DNA from: an uncultured Flavobacteriales bacterium
Lineage (GTDB): Bacteria; Bacteroidota; Bacteroidia; Flavobacteriales_F; PHOS-HE28
Direction: 5' to 3'
DNA length: 48,604 nucleotides
Assembly: GCA_937872175.1 (NCBI GenBank)
Contig: CALMPI010000026.1
Span: 1 to 48,604 of the forward strand
Shown in pieces: positions 24,119 to 32,214 of the stretch. The position numbers and the translations under genes are program-made. Positions within the stretch are counted from its first letter, which is position 1. Each line of letters opens with the position of its first letter. The notes beneath the pieces are model-generated. The model made no database searches. It saw only the letters and a program-made list of their open reading frames with translations, and had not been told where the DNA came from.

Positions 24119-24126
24119 TATTTTCA
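24119..24126 (+). promoter_or_regulatory. -7 box TATTTTCA before hbd
   Basis: TATTTTCA matches TAnnTTnn, 12 nt before the ATG at 24139. Its existence supports the start at 24139 rather than the in-frame ATG at 24091, which lies upstream of the box. Confidence 0.5.
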
Positions 24127-24138
24127 CGCCCCGTTCCC

Positions 24139-25029
24139 ATGAAGTACATCTCCGTCATCGGTGCCGGCCAGATGGGCAATGGCATCGCCCACGTGTTCGC
24201 GCAGGGCGGATACCAGGTCACCCTCATCGACATCGCGCAGGACAGGCTGGACAAGGCCGTGGCCACCATAGCGAAGAACATGGACCGCCAGGTCGCCAAG
24301 GGCGGCCTCACCGAGGAAGGCAAACAGAACGCTCTGGCGAACATCGCCACCACCCCCGACATGGCCGCAGGCGTGCGCACCGCCGACCTGGTGGTGGAGG
24401 CCGCCACCGAGAACGTGGACCTCAAGCTGAAGATCTTCCGCGACATCGACGCGCACGCCCCCCAGGGCTGCATCCTTGCGACCAACACCAGCAGCATCAG
24501 CATCACCCGCATCGCAGCCGCCACCCGCCGTGCGGGGGACGTCATCGGCATGCACTTCATGAACCCCGTGCCGGTGATGAAGCTGGTGGAGGTGATCCGC
24601 GGATACGACACCACGGATGTGGTCACCCGGTCCATCATGGACCTGAGCACCGCGATCGGCAAGGTGCCGGTGGAGGTGAACGACCAGGCGGGCTTCGTGA
24701 GCAACCGGATCCTGATGCCGATGATCAACGAAGCCATCGAGACCCTGTTCCAGGGCATCGGTGGCGTGGCCGAGATCGACACGGTGATGAAGCTGGGAAT
24801 GGCGCATCCCATGGGACCACTGCAGCTGGCGGACTTCATCGGTCTTGACACCTGCCTGGCGATCCTACGCGTGCTGCACGAGGGCTTCGGCAACCCCAAG
24901 TACGCCCCCTGTCCCCTGCTGGTGCAGATGGTGACCGCGGGGAAACTGGGCGTGAAGAGCGGTGAGGGTTTCTACAGGTACACCGCTGGCAGCAAGGACC
25001 TGGTGGTGGCACCCGCGTTCGCGAAGTGA
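24139..25029 (+). CDS. hbd: 3-hydroxybutyryl-CoA dehydrogenase
   Basis: The 296-residue protein has the full hydroxyacyl-CoA dehydrogenase layout: NAD-binding VIGAGQMGNGIAHVFAQGGY (residues 6-25) with D31 after it, VVEAATEN, TNTSSIS, and the catalytic His139 in GMHFMNPVPVMKLVEVIRG with E151 completing the dyad, then a C-terminal dimerisation domain with ANDQAGF-like VNDQAGFVSNRILMP. It oxidises L-3-hydroxybutyryl-CoA with NAD, in butyrate/acetoacetyl-CoA or beta-oxidation metabolism. It overlaps the GNAT gene by 4 bp (GTGA). Confidence 0.94.
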   Translation: MKYISVIGAGQMGNGIAHVFAQGGYQVTLIDIAQDRLDKAVATIAKNMDRQVAKGGLTEEGKQNALANIATTPDMAAGVRTADLVVEAATENVDLKLKIFRDIDAHAPQGCILATNTSSISITRIAAATRRAGDVIGMHFMNPVPVMKLVEVIRGYDTTDVVTRSIMDLSTAIGKVPVEVNDQAGFVSNRILMPMINEAIETLFQGIGGVAEIDTVMKLGMAHPMGPLQLADFIGLDTCLAILRVLHEGFGNPKYAPCPLLVQMVTAGKLGVKSGEGFYRYTAGSKDLVVAPAFAK

Positions 25030-25526
25030 ACATCCGCGAAGCCACGCCGGCGGACATTCCGGTGATCCAGGGCATCGCCCACGCCTGCTGGCCGGTGGCC
25101 TACACCGGCATCATCAGCCCGGCACAGATCGCCTACATGCTGGACCTCATGTACGGAACACCGGCGTTGGAGGCGCAGTTCGGGCCGATGGGGCACCGGT
25201 TCCTTGTCGCCGAGCAGGAGGGCCGCGTCATCGGGTTCGCAGGGTTCGAGCACGGATACGGACCGGGGAGATCACGGCTGCACAAGCTGTATGTGCTGCC
25301 CGAGGTGAAGGGGAAGGGTGCGGGACACGCCCTGCTCGAAGCCATGCTGCTGGAGGCCATGAAGGCCGGTGATACCGCCGTGGAGCTGAACGTGAACAGG
25401 CACAACCCGGCGAAAGCGTTCTACCAGCGCCACGGCTTCACGATCGAACGCGATGAGGTGCTCGACATCGGGGAGGGCTTCGTGATGGACGACCATGTGA
25501 TGCTGCGTCGGTTCCGACCGTGGTGA
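25026..25526 (+). CDS. GNAT-family N-acetyltransferase
   Basis: The 166-residue protein (GTG start) has the GNAT fold: NIREATPADIPVIQGIAHAC, then FAGFEHGYGPGRSRLHKLYV and VLPEVKGKGAGHALLEAM, the acetyl-CoA loop QxxGxG-type, followed by VELNVNRHNPAKAFYQRHGF. Acceptor unknown. It is coupled to hbd by a GTGA overlap (25026-25029). Confidence 0.9.
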   Translation: MNIREATPADIPVIQGIAHACWPVAYTGIISPAQIAYMLDLMYGTPALEAQFGPMGHRFLVAEQEGRVIGFAGFEHGYGPGRSRLHKLYVLPEVKGKGAGHALLEAMLLEAMKAGDTAVELNVNRHNPAKAFYQRHGFTIERDEVLDIGEGFVMDDHVMLRRFRPW

Positions 25527-25547
25527 GCCGCGGGTCGGGACGACCGG

Positions 25548-26243
25548 TCAATGCACCCGATCGGAGGCCGTAAGGCCGTAGCGCTTGAACAACCGGGCCT
25601 TCCGTTTCTCCAACCGCGCGGTGGCTTTCGGGGTGCGCGCCTCCCGTGCGGCCACGGCCAGCTCACCGGCCTGGATGCGAAGAACGACCTGCTCGATCAT
25701 CGCATCCTCGCCGAGCGGGTCGTAATCGTCCTTCAGGTCGTTGCCGAAAAGCTTCGCCACACCCTGCCAGATGAAGGCCTGGAAGCCGCCGCGCAACTGC
25801 TTCACCAGATCGTAGCCGGTGCTTCCGGTCTCCCGATCGATGAGCTTGATGAGGATGCCACCCTGGGTGATGGTGAGGTCGGTGATCTCCGCCTCGAACT
25901 CGGCGCGCAGCTCCGCCTCCGCAAGCTTCATGTACAGGTCCCTCTGCCGGTCGCTTTCGATCGCGGCCACTTCATACCCATACTGCTCCAACAGTTCCGC
26001 GCTGACCCGGGCATAAGGCCACACCTTCACCACGTTGCGCACCAGACGGTCGTAGCGCGCGGCCTGGCGGCGGGCCCGGGCGCTGGTGAAGCCTTCGACG
26101 CGTTTCTCAGGGAGCAGGATCGTGGGCACGGTATCTCCATCCTCCACCCGCAGGGTGATGAACGGGTAGGGCGAGCCCTCCTGTGCGGCGACCTTCGGCA
26201 GCCACATCAACAGGAACAAGGCGATCGTAACGGGTCTGTGCAT
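25548..26243 (-). CDS. DUF4294 family exported protein
   Basis: The 231-residue protein has a signal peptide (MHRPVTIALFLLMWLPKVAAQ) and a Bacteroidota-specific DUF4294 body: YDRLVRNVVKVWPYARVSAEL, then TDLTITQGGILIKLIDRETG and TGYDLVKQLRGGFQAFIWQG. The function is unknown. A CACCTTTG box lies 30 nt upstream of the ATG. It is convergent with the GNAT gene (21-nt gap). Confidence 0.88.
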   Translation of the reverse strand: MHRPVTIALFLLMWLPKVAAQEGSPYPFITLRVEDGDTVPTILLPEKRVEGFTSARARRQAARYDRLVRNVVKVWPYARVSAELLEQYGYEVAAIESDRQRDLYMKLAEAELRAEFEAEITDLTITQGGILIKLIDRETGSTGYDLVKQLRGGFQAFIWQGVAKLFGNDLKDDYDPLGEDAMIEQVVLRIQAGELAVAAREARTPKATARLEKRKARLFKRYGLTASDRVH

Positions 26244-26273
26244 GGGACCCCCATTGTGGACGACGGAACAACG

Positions 26274-26281
26274 CAAAGGTG
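26274..26281 (-). promoter_or_regulatory. -7 box CACCTTTG before DUF4294
   Basis: On the minus strand it has one change from TAnnTTTG and lies 30 nt before the ATG at 26243. Confidence 0.4.
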
Positions 26282-26307
26282 GGGCCGTTCTTGCCCCTTC
26301 TACCCGC

Positions 26308-27804
26308 TTAGCGCCTCCGAAGTTTCCACAGCGACACGGCATCCGCGACGGCAGGTGCCACCACGGCCGCCCCGGAGCGCACGTCCAGCAGCATGGCCGC
26401 GATGGCCGCAGCGGCGCGCGCCTCCACCGGGTCCGTGCCGTCCAGCACCTCGGGACGGAAGTGATCGCGCACGAAGTGCGTGTCGTACGACCCACTGCGG
26501 AACGCCTCGTGCCCCATGGTGAACCGACAGAACGGCAGCGTTGTTTCCACGCCTCCGATGGCGTAGTCATCGATGGCCCGTTCCATCCGCGCGATGGCCT
26601 CCTCCCGCGTGGCCCCGTGGGTGATCAGCTTGGCGATCATGGGGTCGTAGTGGATCGGGATGGTCATCCCCTCCTCGAAGCCGTCGTCCACACGCACACC
26701 GGGACCCTGCGGGGGGCGGTAGGTGGTGAGCGTGCCGATGTCGGGCAGGAAGTTGTTGGCCGGGTCCTCGGCATACACGCGGATCTCGATCGCGTGGCCG
26801 TTGATGGCGAGGTCCTCCTGTGTGAAAGGCAGCTTCTCCCCTTCCGCCACGCGGATCTGCAGCTTCACCAGGTCGAGGCGGGTGATCATCTCGGTGACCG
26901 GGTGCTCCACCTGCAGGCGGGTGTTCATCTCCATGAAGTAGAAGTTGCGCTGCTCGTCGAGCAGGAACTCCACCGTGCCGGCGCCGACGTAATCCACGCT
27001 CTTCGCCACGTTCACCGCGGCCTCGCCCATGCGCTTGCGCAGCTCGGGGGTGAGCACGGCGCTGGGGGCCTCCTCCACCACCTTCTGGTGGCGGCGCTGC
27101 ACGCTGCATTCGCGCTCGAAGAGGTAGCACACGTGGCCGTGGGTGTCGGCCATCACCTGCACCTCGATATGGCGCGGGCCGGCCACGTACTTCTCGATGA
27201 ACACGCTGCCGTCGCCGAAGGCGTTCTGCGCCTCGCTGATGGCGCGTTCCAGGCTCTCCTTCAGCTCGGGCTCGGCGTTCACCACGCGCATGCCCTTGCC
27301 GCCGCCGCCTGCCGCTGCCTTGATCAGGATCGGGAAGGTGATGGTCTTCGCCACCTTCATGGCCTCCTCCAAGCCGCTCACCGCGCCCTCGGTGCCGGGT
27401 ACCAGCGGCACACCGAAGGCCTTCACCGCCTCTTTGGCGGCGAGCTTGTCGCCCATCACCTTCATGGCGTGGGGCGTGGGGCCCACGAAGGTCACGCCGG
27501 CCTTCTCCAGCGCCTGGGCGAAGGCCCCGTTCTCGCTGAGGAAGCCGTAGCCAGGGTGCACGGCGTCGACCTTGAGGTCCTTGCAGACCTGCACCAGCTT
27601 GTCGATCACCAGGTAGCTCTCCTTGCTGGGGGCGGGACCGATGCACACGGCTTCGTCGGCGAAGCGCACGAAGGGCGCATGGCGGTCGGCCTCGGAGAAC
27701 ACGGCCACGGTGGAAATGCCCATCTCGCGGGCGCTGCGCATCACACGGAGGGCGATCTCGCCCCGGTTGGCGACGAGCAGCTTCTGGATCTTCTTCTTGG
27801 TCAT
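26308..27804 (-). CDS. accC: Acetyl-CoA carboxylase biotin carboxylase subunit
   Basis: The 498-residue protein is a biotin carboxylase: KLLVANRGEIALRVMRSARE (N-terminal domain), the ATP-grasp part with PILIKAAAGGGGKGMRVV and YVAGPRHIEVQVMAD, FYFMEMNTRLQVEHPVTEMI, and the C-terminal GHAIEIRVYAEDP. It carboxylates biotin on AccB for fatty-acid synthesis or a propionyl-CoA carboxylase. It is about 50 residues longer than E. coli AccC because of a C-terminal tail. No accB or carboxyltransferase lies next to it. Its ATG (27804) overlaps the stop of a RelE-type toxin by 4 bp, so it appears to be translated by coupling from a toxin-antitoxin mRNA. Confidence 0.95.
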   Translation of the reverse strand: MTKKKIQKLLVANRGEIALRVMRSAREMGISTVAVFSEADRHAPFVRFADEAVCIGPAPSKESYLVIDKLVQVCKDLKVDAVHPGYGFLSENGAFAQALEKAGVTFVGPTPHAMKVMGDKLAAKEAVKAFGVPLVPGTEGAVSGLEEAMKVAKTITFPILIKAAAGGGGKGMRVVNAEPELKESLERAISEAQNAFGDGSVFIEKYVAGPRHIEVQVMADTHGHVCYLFERECSVQRRHQKVVEEAPSAVLTPELRKRMGEAAVNVAKSVDYVGAGTVEFLLDEQRNFYFMEMNTRLQVEHPVTEMITRLDLVKLQIRVAEGEKLPFTQEDLAINGHAIEIRVYAEDPANNFLPDIGTLTTYRPPQGPGVRVDDGFEEGMTIPIHYDPMIAKLITHGATREEAIARMERAIDDYAIGGVETTLPFCRFTMGHEAFRSGSYDTHFVRDHFRPEVLDGTDPVEARAAAAIAAMLLDVRSGAAVVAPAVADAVSLWKLRRR

Positions 27805-28061
27805 TTGCGGTAAACGTCCTTTCGATCACCAACGCTCTCCACCCGCACAATGCGCAGGCGGTCTTGTATGGTGTAAAGGATCCGGTACGAACCTACGCGG
27901 ATACGCCATGCATCGGTGGTCCCGGTGAGTTTCCGGCAACCGGCCGGTCGGGGATTGATGCCGAGCGCCTTGATCGCGCGGAACAGCCTGGTCCGAAGCG
28001 GCTCGGGCACCTTCCAAAGCTCACGGTCGGCGCTGCGCGACAGTTCAACGGCGTAGCTCAC
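27801..28061 (-). CDS. RelE/ParE-family toxin
   Basis: The 86-residue protein (GTG start) starts VSYAVELSRSADRELWKVPE and has the RelE/ParE fold signature WRIRVGSYRILYTIQD with the C-terminal ESVGDRKDVYR pattern (VGHRxxVY). Such proteins are mRNA interferases or gyrase inhibitors held in check by an antitoxin. The GTG overlaps the antitoxin stop (GTGA), and its stop overlaps the accC start (ATGA). Residues R59/R60-like and Y in the tail support an active toxin, but activity is inferred. Confidence 0.85.
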   Translation of the reverse strand: MSYAVELSRSADRELWKVPEPLRTRLFRAIKALGINPRPAGCRKLTGTTDAWRIRVGSYRILYTIQDRLRIVRVESVGDRKDVYRK

Positions 28062-28252
28062 TTCGCCTTGGACTTCTTCAGCCGGCGCTCGAGATCCGCC
28101 AATGGCACCGAGGGCTCCTTCTTCCTGGCCTCGATCAGGATCGCGTCCAGATAGTCCTCCACGGCCTCCCTGTTCTTCTCGATTAGGTCCACATCGATCT
28201 GCACGTATCGTTTCCGGCTCTTCTCGTCTCGGATGATGGTCAGGCCCTTCAT
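28058..28252 (-). CDS. Antitoxin of the RelE/ParE-type pair
   Basis: The 64-residue protein MKGLTIIRDEKSRKRYVQID... has a short N-terminal DNA-binding-like strand and a long charged helix (VEDYLDAILIEARKKEP, RRLKKSKAK), as in type II antitoxins. It is followed by the toxin with a 4-bp overlap, the standard order for such modules. A TACATTTG box lies 18 nt upstream. An in-frame extension to 28408 exists but runs past the box, so I take 28252 as the start. Confidence 0.8.
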   Translation of the reverse strand: MKGLTIIRDEKSRKRYVQIDVDLIEKNREAVEDYLDAILIEARKKEPSVPLADLERRLKKSKAK

Positions 28253-28270
28253 GGCGTTCGGGTGGATCCA

Positions 28271-28278
28271 CAAATGTA
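28271..28278 (-). promoter_or_regulatory. -7 box TACATTTG of the antitoxin-toxin-accC operon
   Basis: Exact TAnnTTTG on the minus strand, 18 nt before the antitoxin ATG at 28252. It is the only candidate promoter seen upstream of accC within the coupled run. Confidence 0.6.
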
Positions 28279-28322
28279 CAGGCGGTAGGGAACGCGTCAT
28301 GCGGTTCTGGCCTGATGTTTGG

Positions 28323-28330
28323 CACCTTCG
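28323..28330 (+). promoter_or_regulatory. -7-like box CACCTTCG before the MORN-like gene
   Basis: CACCTTCG is one base off TAnnTTnG and ends 4 nt before the ATG at 28335, the same short spacing as in other genes here. Confidence 0.45.
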
Positions 28331-28334
28331 GGGC

Positions 28335-29153
28335 ATGCGTGCCTGCCTGCTCCTCCTTGTGGTGCTTTCCGGCACGGTCATCCGCGCCCAAGGCCGGGTG
28401 CGCACCATCGAGACCGATAGTGGCCGTGTGGTGCAGCACTACTTCACCACGGGTCAGGTGAGCACGCTGGAATGGACGGACAAGGACGGTCGCTTCGGCC
28501 GCAGCCGGGCGTTCAAGCGCGACGGCACGGTGATCGTGGACCACCACACGCGCCGGATCGCCGGGCATGCTTCGGTGCACTTCGAGTATCACGCGAACGG
28601 TGCGGTACGCAAGGCCGAGTTCAGCGATGCGCCGGATGCAGGGATCCAATGGTACCGCAGCACCACCACCTTCGATGACCAGGGGAACCGCATGGGCTTC
28701 AGCGAGCAGGGGCATGATGACCTCCACGTGATCCCCCGGCCCGGAACCACCTTCACCGCGCCGGTGGAGCCGGTGGGGCCCACGGAGGATCCGGTGCGGG
28801 AGCCGGAAGTGGCCATCTGCCAGAAGCTGTTCGTGAACGAGGTGTTCGTGGTGAACGCCACACGGCACGCGGCCAGGGTGCGGGTGCAGATCACGCACCC
28901 CTCCCCTGCGCTGGTTCCTGCAGTGCACACGATGGCACCCGGCGACACGGTGCGCCTCGGCACCTATACCATCGGTGAGGCCTTCGAGGGACCGGAGAAC
29001 CACCTCGCCGTGGAGGCCATGCGGGTGGTGCGGAACCGCAAGCGTCCCACGGCATCAGGTGAGCTGCGCACGAACGAGGCCCAGGTGGGCCCGGAGCACC
29101 GCTGCTACTACATGGTGCTGTCCGGCTGGCGACCACCCCGTCGCGAACGGTAG
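28335..29153 (+). CDS. Exported protein with MORN-like N-terminal repeats
   Basis: The 272-residue protein has a signal peptide (MRACLLLLVVLSGTVIRAQG), two or three MORN/YwqK-like hairpins in residues 25-115 (e.g. TGQVSTLEWTDKDGRFGRSR, FEYHANGAVRKAEFSD), a linker rich in Pro/Glu/Thr, then a C-terminal half with KLFVNEVFVVNATRHAARV and a conserved CYYMVLSGW end. No named function. It diverges from the toxin-antitoxin operon and is convergent with the hydrolase gene (2-bp gap). Confidence 0.78.
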   Translation: MRACLLLLVVLSGTVIRAQGRVRTIETDSGRVVQHYFTTGQVSTLEWTDKDGRFGRSRAFKRDGTVIVDHHTRRIAGHASVHFEYHANGAVRKAEFSDAPDAGIQWYRSTTTFDDQGNRMGFSEQGHDDLHVIPRPGTTFTAPVEPVGPTEDPVREPEVAICQKLFVNEVFVVNATRHAARVRVQITHPSPALVPAVHTMAPGDTVRLGTYTIGEAFEGPENHLAVEAMRVVRNRKRPTASGELRTNEAQVGPEHRCYYMVLSGWRPPRRER

Positions 29154-29155
29154 GC

Positions 29156-29848
29156 TCACTCTCCTTCCATCCCCTCCCAGAACCGGGAGAGCTGGGTGAT
29201 CAGCAGGTCGAGGTCCACCTCCTCGAAGGGGTGTCGGGTGCGCGGCAGCACCATCACCCCGGCATCCTTCAGCTTGCGTGCGGTGAGCAGGGTGTCCTCC
29301 GGGACGGCGGTCGTATCGCGGTCGCCCACCATCAGCAGTACCGGGCATTCGATGGTGGACAGCACCTCATCGGTGAGCAGGGGCGAGCCCGCCAGACGGG
29401 TCATGAGGTCGGCGGTGTGCTTCACCAGGTCCTTCCACCGCTCGGGGCCATGCGCGGAAGCGAGCCCCATGGCGAACTCGGGCACCTTCTCCTCGATCAT
29501 CGGCGGGTCGAGCTTCTTCAACTCCTTCTGGAGTCCTTCGGTCGTCCACACGAGCTTGGTGCCCAGGGTGGCCACGGAGGCCACGCGGCCGGGATGTCGC
29601 GCGGCCCAAAGGAGCGCCACGTAGCCGCCCATGCTGTAGCCGAAAAGATGGACCGGAGCGTCCACCTTTTCCAACGCTGCATCCATGTCACGCAGGAAGT
29701 GCTCGAACGAAAGCCCGTCGGCCGGCACTTCGTCCTCCCCATGTCCGGTGAAGGTGAGGCTGCGGCAGGTGGCGTGGTCAAGGCTGTCGGCCAGATAAGC
29801 GAGCTGGCGTTTGGTGCCGAGCGCGCCGTGGAGCAGGAGGATGTTCAT
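29156..29848 (-). CDS. Alpha/beta-fold hydrolase
   Basis: The 230-residue protein has the hydrolase fold: NILLLHGALGTKRQL (oxyanion-hole HG), the nucleophile elbow LFGYSMGGYVALL, a late acid in LMVGDRDTTAVPE and histidine in PRTRHPFEE. The core is 20-30% shorter than haloalkane dehalogenases, as in small esterases (YbfF-like). Substrate unknown. The ATG at 29848 is 8 nt after a CATCTTCG box; the divergent antiporter starts 51 nt away. Confidence 0.9.
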   Translation of the reverse strand: MNILLLHGALGTKRQLAYLADSLDHATCRSLTFTGHGEDEVPADGLSFEHFLRDMDAALEKVDAPVHLFGYSMGGYVALLWAARHPGRVASVATLGTKLVWTTEGLQKELKKLDPPMIEEKVPEFAMGLASAHGPERWKDLVKHTADLMTRLAGSPLLTDEVLSTIECPVLLMVGDRDTTAVPEDTLLTARKLKDAGVMVLPRTRHPFEEVDLDLLITQLSRFWEGMEGE

Positions 29849-29856
29849 GAGCGTCG

Positions 29857-29864
29857 CGAAGATG
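29857..29864 (-). promoter_or_regulatory. -7-like box CATCTTCG before the hydrolase gene
   Basis: On the minus strand it differs from TAnnTTnG by one base and lies 8 nt before the ATG at 29848. Confidence 0.4.
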
Positions 29865-29886
29865 CGGCATCGGCCCTTGGCACGGG

Positions 29887-29894
29887 TATATTGA
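29887..29894 (+). promoter_or_regulatory. -7-like box TATATTGA before the antiporter
   Basis: TATATTGA lies 5 nt before the GTG at 29900 and resembles TAnnTTnn. It supports the GTG as start for the antiporter. Confidence 0.35.
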
Positions 29895-29899
29895 GCCCC

Positions 29900-32140
29900 G
29901 TGAGCCACCTGCCCCCGCTGATCGTCGACCTCGGGCTCATCCTGTCCGTGGCCGCGGTGACCACGCTGGTGTTCAAGCGCATCCGGCAGCCGGTGGTGCT
30001 GGGCTACATCGTGGCCGGCTTCCTGGTCGGTCCCCATGTGAAGTTCATGCCCACCGTGACGGATGAGGTGAACATCCGCACCTGGTCGGAGATCGGCGTC
30101 ATCTTCCTGCTCTTCGGGCTGGGTCTCGAGTTCAGCTTCAAGAAACTGGTGCAGGTGGGCGGCGCAGCGGCCGTCACGGCCATCACCACGGTGCTGTTCA
30201 TGCTGGGCGCGGGTTATGCCACCGGGCAGCTGCTCGGCTGGAGCGGCATGGACAGCGTGTTCCTGGGCGGCATCCTGTCCATCAGTTCCACCACCATCAT
30301 TGCACGCGCCTTCGACGAACTTGGGTTGAAGACGCGGGGCTTCGCACGGCTGGTGATCGGCGCGCTGGTGATCGAGGACCTGGTGGCCATCCTGCTGCTG
30401 GTGCTGCTGAGCACATTGGCGGTGGGGCGGCAGTTCGAAGGCACCGCGCTGTTCCTGGAGATGGGCAAGCTGGCCCTCTTCCTGGCCCTGTGGTTCGGAG
30501 GTGGCATCTTCCTCATCCCCACGCTATTCAACCGCACCCGCCGGCTGATGAACGACGAGACCTTGCTCGTGGTGGCCGTCGCGCTCTGCCTGGCGATGGC
30601 GAGCCTGGCCGTGGCGGCGGGGTTCAGCGCGGCGCTCGGTGCCTTCATCATGGGATCGGTGCTGGCCGAGACCCTGTTGGCCGAACGCATCGAACACCTC
30701 ACCCGTCCCGTGAAGGATCTGTTCGGGGCCATCTTCTTCGTGTCGGTCGGCATGCTGCTGGACCCGCAGGTGCTGCGCGACGAATGGGCGCCGGTGCTCC
30801 TGATCAGCGCGGTGACGATGTTGGGACAGCCGTTGAGCAGCGGTGTGGGCGCCTTGCTCGCCGGCCAACCGTTGAAGCGTGCCGTTCAGGCCGGCATGAG
30901 CCTGTCGCAGATCGGGGAGTTCTCCTTCATCATCGCCACGCTCGGCCTCAGCCTCGGTGTCACCAGCCCCAAGCTCTATCCGATCGCCGTGGCCGTGTCG
31001 GTGCTCACCACCTTCGTCACACCGTTCATGATCCGCGGTTCGGAGGGCGTCGCCGCCTGGTTGACGCGCAGCCTTCCGGGCTCCTGGGTGGCGGGCCTGG
31101 ACCGTTACGCGCAGCAGACGGACCAGGTGCGGGTGACCAGCGACTGGCGCAAGCTGCTGCAAGCCTATGGGCTCAATGTGGGTGTGCTCGCCCTGCTGGG
31201 CGTTTCGGTGATCCTGATCGGGGAGCGCCAGCTGCTCCCCTGGTCCACGGCCCGGCTGGGCGCGCGGCCCGGGGCGATGGTGGCCGGATCGATCACCCTG
31301 GCGGTGCTGCTCCCCGTGGTGTGGGCCATGACCTTCCGACGCATCCAGCGGGCGGCCTACCGGCATCTGTGGCTCAACCGGCGCGCGCTGCGCGGTCCCC
31401 TGGTGATGATCGAAGCGGTGCGCATCGTAGCGGCGGTGGTCTTGCTGTCCCTGCTGGTGAACCGGTTCTTCGGCGCCGGTCCGGGCCTTCTGGCGGCCGT
31501 GCTCCTGCTGGCGCTCGCTGTGGTGCTCTTCCGGCGTGGCATGCAGGCCTTCTATCAGCGCGTGGAGCAGCACTTCCTGTTCAACTTCCAGCAGCGCGAG
31601 CGTCGCCGACAGCGACCGGAACTGGCGCCATGGGACCTGCACCTGGCGGAGGTGGAGGTGCCGGCCACCTCCGTGGCCGTGGGCCGCACCCTGCAGGAGC
31701 TCCTGCTGCGGGAGCGGCACGGGGTGAACATCGCCCTCATCGAACGTGGCGAGCGCACCATCCAGGTGCCGGGTCGGGATGAGCGCCTGATGCCCGGTGA
31801 CAACCTGGTCCTGATCGGCACGGATGAACAACTGTCGGCGGCCAGCGTGGCCCTTCAGCAGAGCCCGGCCGAAAGCGGCGCACCCACCCCCGACCGCTGC
31901 GAGATGAAGCTCTTGAAGTACCGCGTGCTGCCGCGCTCACCCCTGATCGGCCGAACGATCCGCAGCAGCGGCATCCGGGGCGAAGGGAACGCCCTGGTGA
32001 CCGGCCTGGAGCGCGACGCACAGCGCATCCCCAACCCCGACGGGGCCATGGTGCTTCAGCAGGACGATCTGCTGTGGCTGGTGGGCGATGTGGACAAGCT
32101 GCGCGGCTTCATGCACAACGGCATGGCGGTGCGGGAGTAG
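29900..32140 (+). CDS. Kef-type cation:proton antiporter with two C-terminal RCK_C (TrkA_C) domains
   Basis: The 746-residue protein (GTG start) has an N-terminal CPA2 exchanger of about 12 membrane segments (residues 5-385: e.g. VIFLLFGLGLEFSFKKL, AALGAFIMGSVLAETLLAER, LSQIGEFSFIIATLGLSLG), about four further hydrophobic segments (410-560), and two cytoplasmic RCK_C/TrkA_C domains (about 575-650 and 667-745). Such proteins exchange K+ or Na+ for H+. Unlike KefB/KefC there is no Rossmann RCK_N (KTN) domain between; the extra membrane part stands in that place. Convergent with sucC. Confidence 0.9.
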   Translation: MSHLPPLIVDLGLILSVAAVTTLVFKRIRQPVVLGYIVAGFLVGPHVKFMPTVTDEVNIRTWSEIGVIFLLFGLGLEFSFKKLVQVGGAAAVTAITTVLFMLGAGYATGQLLGWSGMDSVFLGGILSISSTTIIARAFDELGLKTRGFARLVIGALVIEDLVAILLLVLLSTLAVGRQFEGTALFLEMGKLALFLALWFGGGIFLIPTLFNRTRRLMNDETLLVVAVALCLAMASLAVAAGFSAALGAFIMGSVLAETLLAERIEHLTRPVKDLFGAIFFVSVGMLLDPQVLRDEWAPVLLISAVTMLGQPLSSGVGALLAGQPLKRAVQAGMSLSQIGEFSFIIATLGLSLGVTSPKLYPIAVAVSVLTTFVTPFMIRGSEGVAAWLTRSLPGSWVAGLDRYAQQTDQVRVTSDWRKLLQAYGLNVGVLALLGVSVILIGERQLLPWSTARLGARPGAMVAGSITLAVLLPVVWAMTFRRIQRAAYRHLWLNRRALRGPLVMIEAVRIVAAVVLLSLLVNRFFGAGPGLLAAVLLLALAVVLFRRGMQAFYQRVEQHFLFNFQQRERRRQRPELAPWDLHLAEVEVPATSVAVGRTLQELLLRERHGVNIALIERGERTIQVPGRDERLMPGDNLVLIGTDEQLSAASVALQQSPAESGAPTPDRCEMKLLKYRVLPRSPLIGRTIRSSGIRGEGNALVTGLERDAQRIPNPDGAMVLQQDDLLWLVGDVDKLRGFMHNGMAVRE

Positions 32141-32214
32141 AGCAAGAAGGGCCGGAGGACCTGGCCCCATGTGCTCATGTGCTCACCGGCAGGCCATCAG
32201 CCCGCTTTCCGCGA

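Noticed and set aside
32149..32167. gggcc...ggccc hairpin between the antiporter and sucC as a terminator
   Set aside because: Only a 5-bp stem with a 9-nt loop and no T-tract on either strand; the nearby repeated atgtgctc words are also too short to support a function.
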